Positions 1-5,168 of a stretch of DNA of 5,168 bases are shown in pieces. The DNA is taken from contig JADZBJ010000303.1 in NCBI GenBank assembly GCA_020852155.1, positions 1-5,168 on the forward strand, read 5' to 3'. The position numbers were made by a program, and so were the translations under genes. The stretch comes from Saprospiraceae bacterium (GTDB lineage: Bacteria > Bacteroidota > Bacteroidia > Chitinophagales > Saprospiraceae). Positions within the stretch are counted from its first letter, which is position 1, and each line of letters opens with the position of its first letter. The notes below the pieces were generated by a model, which saw only the letters and a program-made list of their open reading frames with translations, was not told the DNA's origin and did no database searches.

Positions 1-709
1 AATGCCGGATGTATTGTAAATCCTTTTTTCGCCAGAGTAAAGTCAATAGCAGGGTGAAAATAGCCGCATTGGAAATGCCGGTATTCATGGCAACCGCTTT
101 GATGCCCATGACAGGCATGCCCCAGTGACCATAAATAAACAACCAGTTCAGGAAAACATCCAGCGCCAATCCGAAAATGGATACCCACATCGTCAGTCGG
201 ACATATTCAAAAGCATCGGCAAAGTTGAACAGCATGGCCATCAGCACCAGCATGGGCATACCGATAATGATGACGTTCAGGTATTCCAGGGCCAGACGTT
301 CTACTTCAGGGTCCTGCCCTAACAGGTGAAAAAAGTGCGTACCTAACCCCATCAGGCTGCAAGACACCACCATGAAAAAAGCGCTCAAAATCAGGGCCGC
401 TGTGATTAACGTGCGCATCTTTTGTCCGTCTCTCAGTTCGTGGGCTTCGGCTACGGGCGTCGGAATCATCCTGATACCACCCCAAACCAACAGCATGGAA
501 ATAACGAACACCACGGAGGCAACACCCGAAGCGGCGAGCGTGGCAGCGCCCAGATGGCCGACCATCATGGTGCCGATGACGCCCATCAACATGCCGCTGA
601 GTTCGCCCAACATGAGCGGCAGGGCCAGGGTGATAACACGACCCAGTTCATGGCGAAGCAAAGGGCCGCGCCACAAACGCATTAGCGGTTGTTGATGTTT
701 AACTGGCAT
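1..709 (-). CDS. MATE-family efflux transporter, N-terminal half (partial, runs off the window)
   Basis: This is the first 236 residues of a multidrug and toxin extrusion (MATE) antiporter, an inner-membrane protein that exports cationic drugs or metabolites in exchange for Na+ or H+. Family members have about 450 residues and 12 helices, so roughly the first six-helix bundle is here. Hydrophobic stretches lie near residues 25-45, 58-80, 100-122, 140-162, 170-192 and 205-225. Family signatures are MMVGHLGAATLAASG (residues 48-62, end of helix 1 and the following loop) and DVFLNWLFIYGHWGMPVMG (184-202), which matches the MATE motif after helix 5. The first ATG is chosen because AGGA lies 4 nt upstream. 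A second Met at residue 10 is less likely. It starts 13 bp after the upstream membrane-protein gene, so the two are probably co-transcribed. The position usually occupied by a functional Asp in helix 1 (VDT) is Gly46 here. The substrate cannot be told from sequence. Confidence 0.9.
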   Translation of the reverse strand, partial: MPVKHQQPLMRLWRGPLLRHELGRVITLALPLMLGELSGMLMGVIGTMMVGHLGAATLAASGVASVVFVISMLLVWGGIRMIPTPVAEAHELRDGQKMRTLITAALILSAFFMVVSCSLMGLGTHFFHLLGQDPEVERLALEYLNVIIIGMPMLVLMAMLFNFADAFEYVRLTMWVSIFGLALDVFLNWLFIYGHWGMPVMGIKAVAMNTGISNAAIFTLLLTLLWRKKDLQYIRH

Positions 710-713
710 GAAA

Positions 714-717
714 TCCT
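714..717 (-). promoter_or_regulatory. Shine-Dalgarno AGGA for the MATE gene
   Basis: On the minus strand AGGA (within ATCAGGATTTC) sits 4 nt before the ATG at 709. It is the clearest ribosome-binding site in the window and supports the chosen start. It lies in the 13-bp gap after the stop of the upstream gene, so the downstream cistron can be loaded independently. Confidence 0.5.
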
Positions 718-722
718 GATGC

Positions 723-1229
723 TTAGCGGATAATATTACTAAAAGTCCAACGCAGCAGCAGTACAAGACCCAACAACGTCAATACGAAATATTGCGCGGG
801 CAAGTTGACCCACACGATGAGGTGGAGTTTTTGCATGATGTACATCAACACAAATACCGTCAGGATCATGGTAATCAAACCGGATAGCCGCCCGAATCCG
901 GGAATACTTTCAAAACTGACATTGCGCTTGACAATACTCAGGGTGATGGTCATGGAAATCACCGGCAACACCTGAGTCAGCAAATTCATATTGAAAATGC
1001 TGCCGCCGCGCTCAAACAGAAACAGATAAACGCCCAGGGCAACAGCCACAATACCCGGCAGGCATATCGCATAAATCAAGGCTGAATACATGTATCGCCA
1101 GGGTGATAAATGGCCTTCGCCGCGCGTCATCCAGCCAAGCCAAAGCGCCAGCAGGGGAATGCTGATCATGTATGCCAGTACGACGAGCGGGTGCTCATTC
1201 AGGTATTGAAATAGTTCACCTAAAGTCAT
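723..1229 (-). CDS. Conserved five-helix membrane protein of unknown function
   Basis: This 168-residue protein is almost wholly hydrophobic. Likely membrane segments are residues 15-34, 48-72, 82-100, 115-132 and 145-162. Polar landmarks are RGEGHLSPWRYMYSALIY (36-53) in the first loop, LFERGG (71-76), and the loop KRNVSFESIPGFGRLSG (101-117). The GEGHLSPW and IPGFxRLSG patterns look like those of an uncharacterised membrane protein I associate with Bacteroidota genomes; this is recalled similarity, not a search. There is no signal peptide beyond the first helix and no catalytic motif. The ATG at 1229 gives a sensible N-terminus, but no Shine-Dalgarno precedes it, only an A-rich stretch, which is common in Bacteroidota. 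It is the first gene of a minus-strand pair with the MATE transporter, diverging from mtaB. A role alongside the transporter is possible but rests only on adjacency. Confidence 0.85.
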   Translation of the reverse strand: MTLGELFQYLNEHPLVVLAYMISIPLLALWLGWMTRGEGHLSPWRYMYSALIYAICLPGIVAVALGVYLFLFERGGSIFNMNLLTQVLPVISMTITLSIVKRNVSFESIPGFGRLSGLITMILTVFVLMYIMQKLHLIVWVNLPAQYFVLTLLGLVLLLRWTFSNIIR

Positions 1230-1280
1230 ATTTTTAGTTTTTTATAGTCAACCCAAAGTGGTTTTGAACGATTCGCGTCT

Positions 1281-1338
1281 GTAAATCATTGAAAATTACG
1301 AAAATCAATCATGTAAATCTTCAAAATCACATTAATCA
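1281..1338. repeat. Degenerate 9-nt-period AAATC repeat
   Basis: AAATC or near variants (AAATT, TAATC) begin at 1283, 1293, 1302, 1315, 1324 and 1333, so most steps are 9-10 nt, with one 13-nt step around an extra ATCAT. The consensus unit is roughly NNAAAATCA. It is non-coding and lies in the AT-rich half of the divergent region. Short degenerate AAATC-type arrays of this kind are, from memory, a familiar sight in Bacteroidota intergenic DNA; their function is unknown. Confidence 0.5.
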
Positions 1339-1428
1339 TGGTATACTTTTCAGAGCTAACATAATGGACTTGAATTGAAATCTTCCTAAAAAACTAATCG
1401 CCCTGATCAGGTCAGTGTCCCCGAAAAA

Positions 1429-1451
1429 CCGGAAATTTGCCGCAAATCCGG
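1429..1451 (+). other. Hairpin in the mtaB leader
   Basis: CCGG (1429-1432) pairs with CCGG (1448-1451) and ATTTG (1435-1439) pairs with CAAAT (1443-1447), leaving an AA bulge and a CCG loop. No U-tract follows, so it is not an intrinsic terminator. The downstream strand leads directly into CTGCCCGGAACTGTA (1456-1470), which resembles a conserved stretch of cobalamin riboswitches. The hairpin ends about 40 nt before the mtaB start, so it would lie in the 5' untranslated region if transcription starts upstream. Confidence 0.35.
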
Positions 1452-1490
1452 AATCCTGCCCGGAACTGTATCCGTCAGGTCAAGATAAAC

Positions 1491-2843
1491 ATGGCAACAC
1501 CGCGCACCGTCGCTTTCCATACGCTTGGTTGCAAGCTCAATTACTCCGAAACCTCTGCCATCGCACGATTGTTTGAGTCGAGTGGTTATCTGCCCGTCAA
1601 GTTTGAAGACGGGGCGGACATTTATGTCTTAAATACCTGCTCTGTGACCGAACAGGCCGACCGCGAGTGTAAAAAAATCGTTCGGCAGGCGCTCCGCCGT
1701 CAACCCGATGCTTTTGTGGTGGTCACCGGATGTTATGCACAACTCAAGCCCCATGAAATCGCCGACATTCCCGGCGTTGATCTGGTGCTGGGCGCAGGCG
1801 AAAAATTCCGCATTCTCGATTATGTTGATGACCTGAGCAAAGCGCCCGGCAAAGGCATGGTACACGCCGGCGAGGTTCGTGAAGTCAACACATTTACGTC
1901 GTCGTTTTCATTCGGCGACCGCACGCGATCCTTTTTGAAAGTGCAGGATGGCTGCGACTACAAATGCACCTTTTGCACGATCCCGCAGGCACGCGGGGCC
2001 AGTCGGTCGGATACTGTAGAAAATGTATTGCAAAATGCCAGGGATATTGCGGCGCGTGGCGCAAGGGAGATCGTACTCACGGGCGTCAATCTCGGCGATT
2101 TTGGCAATGGCACGGAAGTTATCGAAGGCACAAGGCCCCGAAAAGAAGCCCTTTTTGCCGATCTGATTCGCGAACTGGATTTGATAGATACGGTTGCGCG
2201 TTACCGCATCAGCAGCATAGAGCCTAATTTGCTGACGAAGGAAATTATTCAGTTTGTGTCTGAAAGTCAGCGTTTTATGCCGCATTTTCACGTGCCGCTT
2301 CAATCCGGAAATGACAAGCAACTGCGTGATATGCGCCGCCGCTACCGTCGTGAATTATACGCCGAACGCGTAGCCGAAATAAAAAAGGTCATGCCGCATG
2401 CCTGCATTGGCTGCGACGTTATTGTCGGATTCCCGGGCGAAACGGAAGCCGATTTCCTGGAAACCTACGAGTTCATTCAGCAATTAGACGTGTCGTATTT
2501 ACACGTGTTTACCTATTCCGAACGCGCCAACACGCCTGCTGCTGAAATGCCCGGCGCGGTATCCACCGAGGAGCGCCGCCGCCGAAATCAGGCCCTGCGT
2601 GGATTGTCAGAAATGAAACGCCGGCATTTTTATTCGGAACATTTCAACACTGTTCGCCCGGTGCTGTTTGAACAGCATAAAAATCCGACCCTGTTGAGCG
2701 GGTTCACAGACAATTATGTGAAAATTGAAATCCCGTTCGAAGCAGATAAAATCAACACCATAGCGCCGGTCAGGTTGGGGCAATTGAGCGCCGACGGAGA
2801 ATCTGTTATGGGCTTTTACCCTGAAAATATCTTTTCGTTATGA
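1491..2843 (+). CDS. mtaB: tRNA N6-threonylcarbamoyladenosine (t6A37) methylthiotransferase MtaB
   Basis: This 450-residue radical-SAM enzyme adds a methylthio group to t6A at position 37 of tRNAs that read ANN codons, giving ms2t6A and strengthening codon-anticodon pairing. The N-terminal UPF0004/MTTase domain (about 5-105) carries the three cysteines for the auxiliary 4Fe-4S cluster: Cys14 (TLGCKLN), Cys50 (LNTCSVTEQAD) and Cys81 (TGCYAQ). The radical-SAM domain has Cys155-x3-Cys159-x2-Cys162 (GCDYKCTFCTIPQARG), then LTGVNLGDFG, SSIEPN, HVPLQSG, MRRRY and VIVGFPGETEADF. The last 65 or so residues form a TRAM-like tRNA-binding region. All expected motifs are intact. SSIEPN, FMPHFHVPLQSG and MRRRY place it in the MtaB/YqeV group rather than MiaB or RimO. 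The ATG at 1491 is preferred over an in-frame TTG at 1437 because family members begin a few residues before the TLGCK motif. Only a weak AGGT (1477-1480) precedes it. It is the first gene of a three-gene operon. Confidence 0.95.
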   Translation: MATPRTVAFHTLGCKLNYSETSAIARLFESSGYLPVKFEDGADIYVLNTCSVTEQADRECKKIVRQALRRQPDAFVVVTGCYAQLKPHEIADIPGVDLVLGAGEKFRILDYVDDLSKAPGKGMVHAGEVREVNTFTSSFSFGDRTRSFLKVQDGCDYKCTFCTIPQARGASRSDTVENVLQNARDIAARGAREIVLTGVNLGDFGNGTEVIEGTRPRKEALFADLIRELDLIDTVARYRISSIEPNLLTKEIIQFVSESQRFMPHFHVPLQSGNDKQLRDMRRRYRRELYAERVAEIKKVMPHACIGCDVIVGFPGETEADFLETYEFIQQLDVSYLHVFTYSERANTPAAEMPGAVSTEERRRRNQALRGLSEMKRRHFYSEHFNTVRPVLFEQHKNPTLLSGFTDNYVKIEIPFEADKINTIAPVRLGQLSADGESVMGFYPENIFSL

Positions 2844-3445
2844 GTGAACACGAAACCTATTGGGAAGAACGCTGGCAACAAGAACAGACCGGCTGGGATC
2901 TGGGCGCGGTTTCGCCGCCAATAGCCGCTTATGTAGATCAGTTGCCGGATGAAAAACGTCGCTCTTTGCGCGTGATGATTCCCGGTTGTGGCAATGGATA
3001 TGAAGCGCTTTATCTGTTGAACACAGGTTTTCAACAGATTTACATGCTTGATATAGCGCCCACGGCAATTGAGCAACTCAAAAACAGGCTTGATGTTGAA
3101 GGTCCTGCTGATTGGTCCGAACGATTGCATTTGATTTGTGAAGATTTTTTTCAGCATCAGGGCGCTTACGACCTTATTCTGGAACAGACATTCTTTTGCG
3201 CTTTATCGCCTTCCCTGCGCCGCGATTATGTTTTGAAAATGAAAGACTTGCTCGCGCCTGGCGGTCATTTGGCGGGTGTATTATTTGATCGGGATTTTCC
3301 CGGCGGCCCGCCATTTGGCGGTAGTAAAGCAGAATACGAAACGCTGTTTTCTCCTCATTTTTCAGTAAAAACAATGGACGCCTGCCATAATTCCATTTCA
3401 CCTCGAAGCGGAAGTGAATTATGGATAAATCTTCAGCGCCTATAA
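2840..3445 (+). CDS. TPMT-family SAM-dependent methyltransferase
   Basis: This 201-residue, probably cytosolic protein belongs to the thiopurine S-methyltransferase-like class I methyltransferases, which also include thiol and halide methyltransferases. The N-terminal YWEERW...TGWDLGAVSPP (7-27) is the family's active-site lid signature. SAM-binding motif I is VMIPGCGNGYE (45-55), the acidic residue expected to hold the SAM ribose is Asp71 in MLDIAPTAIE, CEDFF (100-104) follows, and YDLILEQTFFCAL (110-122) is the conserved strand-4 block. FDRDFPGGPPFGG (about 149-161) is another family block. Length and motifs look complete. The acceptor is unknown; small thiols, halides or hydrogen sulfide are plausible from the family. 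The start overlaps the mtaB stop by ATGA (2840-2843) and no Shine-Dalgarno is visible, so translation is probably coupled to mtaB. Confidence 0.92.
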   Translation: MSEHETYWEERWQQEQTGWDLGAVSPPIAAYVDQLPDEKRRSLRVMIPGCGNGYEALYLLNTGFQQIYMLDIAPTAIEQLKNRLDVEGPADWSERLHLICEDFFQHQGAYDLILEQTFFCALSPSLRRDYVLKMKDLLAPGGHLAGVLFDRDFPGGPPFGGSKAEYETLFSPHFSVKTMDACHNSISPRSGSELWINLQRL

Positions 3446-3457
3446 AAACCTTTAAGC

Positions 3458-4105
3458 ATGGCACTTTCACTTGCTGAATTACGCGAAAATTACACCCGCC
3501 AAACGCTGGATGAATCGCACGTTTCATCCGACCCGCTCAGGCAGTTTGAACACTGGTTTCAGGAAGCGGTGGATAGCCAGTTGCCTGAACCCAATGCCAT
3601 GACGTTGGCCACTGCTACGACATCGGGATTGCCATCTGCCCGTATTGTCTTGTTGAAGGGTTTGGACGATAAAGGTTTCGTGTTTTTCACCAATTATGAA
3701 AGCCGAAAAGGCGATGAAATGGCCGATAATCCGCATGCGGCATTGTTGTTTTTCTGGATAGAATTACAACGTCAGGTGCGGATTGAAGGGCGTATTGAAA
3801 AAGTTAGTGCGGCTGAATCGGAAGCCTATTTTCAAAGTCGCCCCAAAGACAGCCAGATTGGCGCCTGGGCCAGTCCGCAAAGCCGCGTCATTGCCAGCCG
3901 CGAACAACTCGAAACCAAACAGGATGCACTGACCCGTGAATATGCCGATGCTGCGGTGTTGCCTTGCCCGCCATTTTGGGGCGGGTATCGTTTGGTGCCT
4001 GAAAAAATGGAATACTGGCAGGGCCGACCCAATCGCCTCCACGACCGCCTGCATTACAGCCTCCAGCCCGACGGCTCCTGGATCATGGAGCGACTTGCCC
4101 CCTAA
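3458..4105 (+). CDS. pdxH: Pyridoxamine/pyridoxine 5'-phosphate oxidase PdxH
   Basis: This 215-residue cytosolic FMN enzyme oxidises pyridoxine or pyridoxamine 5'-phosphate with O2 to pyridoxal 5'-phosphate (PLP), in PLP synthesis and salvage. It is full length and collinear with E. coli PdxH. The N-terminal RENYTR (9-14) matches the segment that closes over the substrate. FMN contacts expected from the family are in RIVLLK (62-67), FFTNYESRKG (76-85) and LQRQV (103-107). Substrate-binding blocks are YFQSRPKDSQIGAWAS (124-139, with Tyr124, Arg128 and Ser132) and RLHDR (193-197, with Arg193, His195 and Arg197). The C-terminal dimerisation region has PPFWGGYR (171-178), EYWQGR (185-190) and the terminal RLAP. 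No key residue is missing. The gene starts 12 bp after the methyltransferase stop with no clear Shine-Dalgarno, so it is read as the last gene of the mtaB operon. Confidence 0.97.
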   Translation: MALSLAELRENYTRQTLDESHVSSDPLRQFEHWFQEAVDSQLPEPNAMTLATATTSGLPSARIVLLKGLDDKGFVFFTNYESRKGDEMADNPHAALLFFWIELQRQVRIEGRIEKVSAAESEAYFQSRPKDSQIGAWASPQSRVIASREQLETKQDALTREYADAAVLPCPPFWGGYRLVPEKMEYWQGRPNRLHDRLHYSLQPDGSWIMERLAP

Positions 4106-4158
4106 ATAAACCAACCACTTCAAACGCGAGCGTCAGCGAGCATCAAACCACTTCAAAC

Positions 4159-4171
4159 GGCGCGCAGCGCC
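4159..4171. other. Hairpin of repeat cassette B, first copy
   Basis: GGCGC (4159-4163) pairs with GCGCC (4167-4171) around a GCA loop. It lies 53 bp after the pdxH stop. No run of T follows on either strand, so it is not a standard intrinsic terminator, though the array could still slow or end transcription from pdxH. Confidence 0.5.
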
Positions 4172-4232
4172 ATTCAAACAATTTCAAACCACCTCAAACG
4201 CGAGCGTCAGCGAGCATCAAACCACCTCAAAC

Positions 4233-4246
4233 GGTGCGCCAGCGCC
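4233..4246. other. Hairpin of repeat cassette B, second copy
   Basis: GGTGC (4233-4237) pairs with GCGCC (4242-4246) around a GCCA loop. Relative to the first copy, one C-G pair has become a T(U)-G wobble and the loop is one base longer, so the stem is kept despite the change. In RNA read from the minus strand the same position would be an A-C mismatch. Confidence 0.45.
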
Positions 4247-4304
4247 ATTCAAACAATTTCAAACCACTTCAAACGCGAGCGTCAGCGAGCATTCAAACAA
4301 CTTC

Positions 4305-5168
4305 ATGTTAGAGCACAATCCGCAACGATGGATATTTTGGCCATTCAAGTTTAACCGATCAGACACCTTGCGCCGGCTGGCGCCGTGGATTGTTGCGGTA
4401 TGTATTTACGCCGGTCTGGTGGCCTGGTTGGAGATGGTTGTCTGGCAAGTCAGCGAGAACAGCCACTTGCGCAATGTTTCCCTGATGCATTCGCTGCTGG
4501 GTTTTGCGATTTCGTTTGCGCTGGTTTTTCGCACCAACACGGCTTATGAGCGTTGGTGGGAGGGGCGAAAACTGTGGGGCGCTCTGGTTAATAACAGCCG
4601 AAACCTGGCGATGAAACTCGCTTCAATGTTGCCGGAAGACGATCCTGAGCGTGCGTATTTTCGAAAGATCATTCCGGCTTATGCCATTGCGCTAAAGCAG
4701 CATTTGAGGAGTGAAAATACGCGCATCGAATTATTCGACGATTTGCCGCCTCATGTCAAAGCGCGTATTGACCACGACAAGCACATGCCCAATCAGGTCG
4801 CTTCGCTGATGATGCGCCACGTACAGCAGATGGTTAAAGAGGGCAAAATCACGCAGGAACAGTTGCTGTTCATCAATCCGGAATTGCTGTCTTTTACAGA
4901 CATCTGCGGCGGTTGCGAGCGCATCAAAAACACGCCTATTCCGTACTCCTACGGCGTGTTTATCAAAAAATTCCTGATGGTTTATATTGCCACGCTGCCT
5001 TTCGGGTTTGTCTTCAGTCTGGGGTATATCGTTGTGCCGATGGTTGGTTTTATTTTTTATGTACTGGCCAGCCTTGAGTTGATTGCCGAGGAAATCGAGG
5101 AGCCTTTTGGCGCGGATGAAAATGACCTGCCACTCACCCGAATTGCGCAAAACATTCGCTCCAACGTC
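4305..5168 (+). CDS. Bestrophin-family (UPF0187) ion channel, nearly complete, runs off the window
   Basis: The 288 residues seen belong to the bacterial bestrophins, inner-membrane pentameric ion channels of about 300 residues, so only a short C-terminal tail should be missing. The gene begins with MLEHNPQRW. Helix 1 is about residues 25-47. Helix 2 is about 60-80 and runs into the family signature FRTNTAYERWWEGRKLWGAL (75-94), followed by VNNSRN. After a soluble helical region, GGCERIKNTPIPYSYG (about 203-218) is the second signature, then two more hydrophobic helices (about 222-255). ELIAEEIEEPFGADENDLPL (about 257-276) is the third, the acidic belt near the cytosolic end. Characterised bacterial members conduct cations rather than the chloride carried by animal bestrophins; selectivity here is not shown. 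The ATG at 4305 directly follows a repeat array and has no Shine-Dalgarno, and no in-frame stop is seen in the adjacent repeat DNA, but family N-termini fit this start. Confidence 0.92.
   Translation, partial: MLEHNPQRWIFWPFKFNRSDTLRRLAPWIVAVCIYAGLVAWLEMVVWQVSENSHLRNVSLMHSLLGFAISFALVFRTNTAYERWWEGRKLWGALVNNSRNLAMKLASMLPEDDPERAYFRKIIPAYAIALKQHLRSENTRIELFDDLPPHVKARIDHDKHMPNQVASLMMRHVQQMVKEGKITQEQLLFINPELLSFTDICGGCERIKNTPIPYSYGVFIKKFLMVYIATLPFGFVFSLGYIVVPMVGFIFYVLASLELIAEEIEEPFGADENDLPLTRIAQNIRSNV

Larger units (their letters stand above)
1230..1490. other. Divergent intergenic region between the membrane-protein gene and mtaB
   Basis: These 261 bp must hold the promoters for both directions. 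The left part (1230-1400) is AT-rich and contains a short-period AAATC-type repeat. The right part (1401-1490), just before mtaB, is GC-rich and contains a perfect palindrome CCTGATCAGG (1402-1411), a hairpin (1429-1451) and two copies of TCAGGTCA (1407-1414 and 1475-1482). I cannot assign a convincing promoter. TATACT at 1342-1347 resembles a -10 box but has no good -35 partner, and no clean Bacteroidota TTG/TAnnTTTG pair is visible on either strand. Confidence 0.6.
4114..4304. repeat. Phased TCAAAC array with alternating GC-rich cassettes (2.5 copies of a 74-75 bp unit)
   Basis: The whole space between pdxH and the bestrophin gene is repetitive. TCAAAC occurs twelve times, starting at 4120, 4143, 4153, 4174, 4184, 4194, 4217, 4227, 4249, 4259, 4269 and 4293. 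Successive copies are 10 nt apart except where a GC-rich cassette is inserted, when the step becomes 21-24 nt. Cassette A, GCGAGCGTCAGCGAGC, starts at 4126, 4200 and 4275; it is a spaced direct repeat of GCGAGC. Cassette B is GGCGCGCAGCGCC (4159-4171) and GGTGCGCCAGCGCC (4233-4246), which fold as hairpins. The order is A-B-A-B-A, so the higher-order unit is 74-75 bp. There is no credible coding potential, no spacer diversity as in CRISPR and no transposase. I infer an intergenic repeat family of a Bacteroidota genome that probably recurs elsewhere. Confidence 0.9.

Noticed and set aside
125..695. Plus-strand open frames (65, 107 and 87 residues) opposite the MATE gene
   Set aside because: They lie antisense to a clear MATE coding frame, and their translations show no domain-like pattern.
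1319..1347. Sigma70-like promoter using TATACT at 1342-1347
   Set aside because: The hexamer 17 bp upstream (CTTCAA) is a poor -35, and the Bacteroidota-type TAnnTTTG pattern is off by one base, so I do not call it.
1437..1490. Upstream TTG start adding 18 residues to MtaB
   Set aside because: The added residues do not resemble the family N-terminus, and the stretch overlaps a hairpin-forming leader. ATG at 1491 gives the normal distance to the TLGCK motif.
1629..2321. Minus-strand and shifted-frame open frames inside mtaB
   Set aside because: The mtaB frame holds all catalytic motifs; the others are compositional shadows.
2816..4123. Minus-strand open frames across the methyltransferase and pdxH genes
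   Set aside because: They are antisense to two well-supported genes and resemble no family.
4159..4171. Rho-independent terminator after pdxH
   Set aside because: The hairpin is short (5 bp) and no T-run follows; it is better explained as part of the repeat unit.
4114..4304. CRISPR array
   Set aside because: The units are 74-75 bp and the sequence between GC-rich cassettes is itself repeated (TCAAAC words), so there are no unique spacers. No cas gene is present.
4731..5150. Minus-strand 139-residue open frame
   Set aside because: It is fully inside and antisense to the bestrophin gene, whose conserved signatures fix the coding strand.

Overview
The window looks like ordinary chromosomal DNA from a member of the Bacteroidota, probably from the Saprospiria/Cytophagia side (an inference; no rRNA or other phylogenetic marker is present). 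The reasons are the family style of MtaB, the short TPMT-like methyltransferase and the GEGHLSPW-type membrane protein, the weak or absent Shine-Dalgarno sequences before most genes, and intergenic DNA filled with short-period degenerate repeats.

Layout. The left part (1-1229) is a minus-strand pair: a five-helix membrane protein of unknown function (723-1229), followed 13 bp later by the N-terminal half of a MATE-family multidrug/Na+ or H+ antiporter (709 down to the window edge). A 261-bp divergent intergenic region (1230-1490) carries a 9-nt-period AAATC-type repeat and a GC-rich, hairpin-forming leader. To its right is a compact plus-strand operon. It contains mtaB (tRNA t6A methylthiotransferase, 1491-2843), a TPMT-family SAM methyltransferase overlapping it by ATGA (2840-3445), and pdxH (pyridoxamine/pyridoxine 5'-phosphate oxidase, 3458-4105). 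The operon is followed by a 190-bp intergenic array (4114-4304) built from phased TCAAAC words that alternate with two kinds of GC-rich cassettes. The array runs straight into the start codon of a bestrophin-family ion channel (4305-5168, open at the window edge).

How the genes relate. MtaB uses SAM for radical chemistry and as methyl donor, the TPMT-like enzyme is also SAM-dependent, and PdxH makes PLP. The tight packing indicates co-transcription, but I see no shared pathway that would make this a dedicated system. I found no defence system, mobile element, CRISPR array or RNA gene. The most unusual DNA is non-coding: the phased 74-75 bp repeat array before the bestrophin gene and the structured leader of mtaB.
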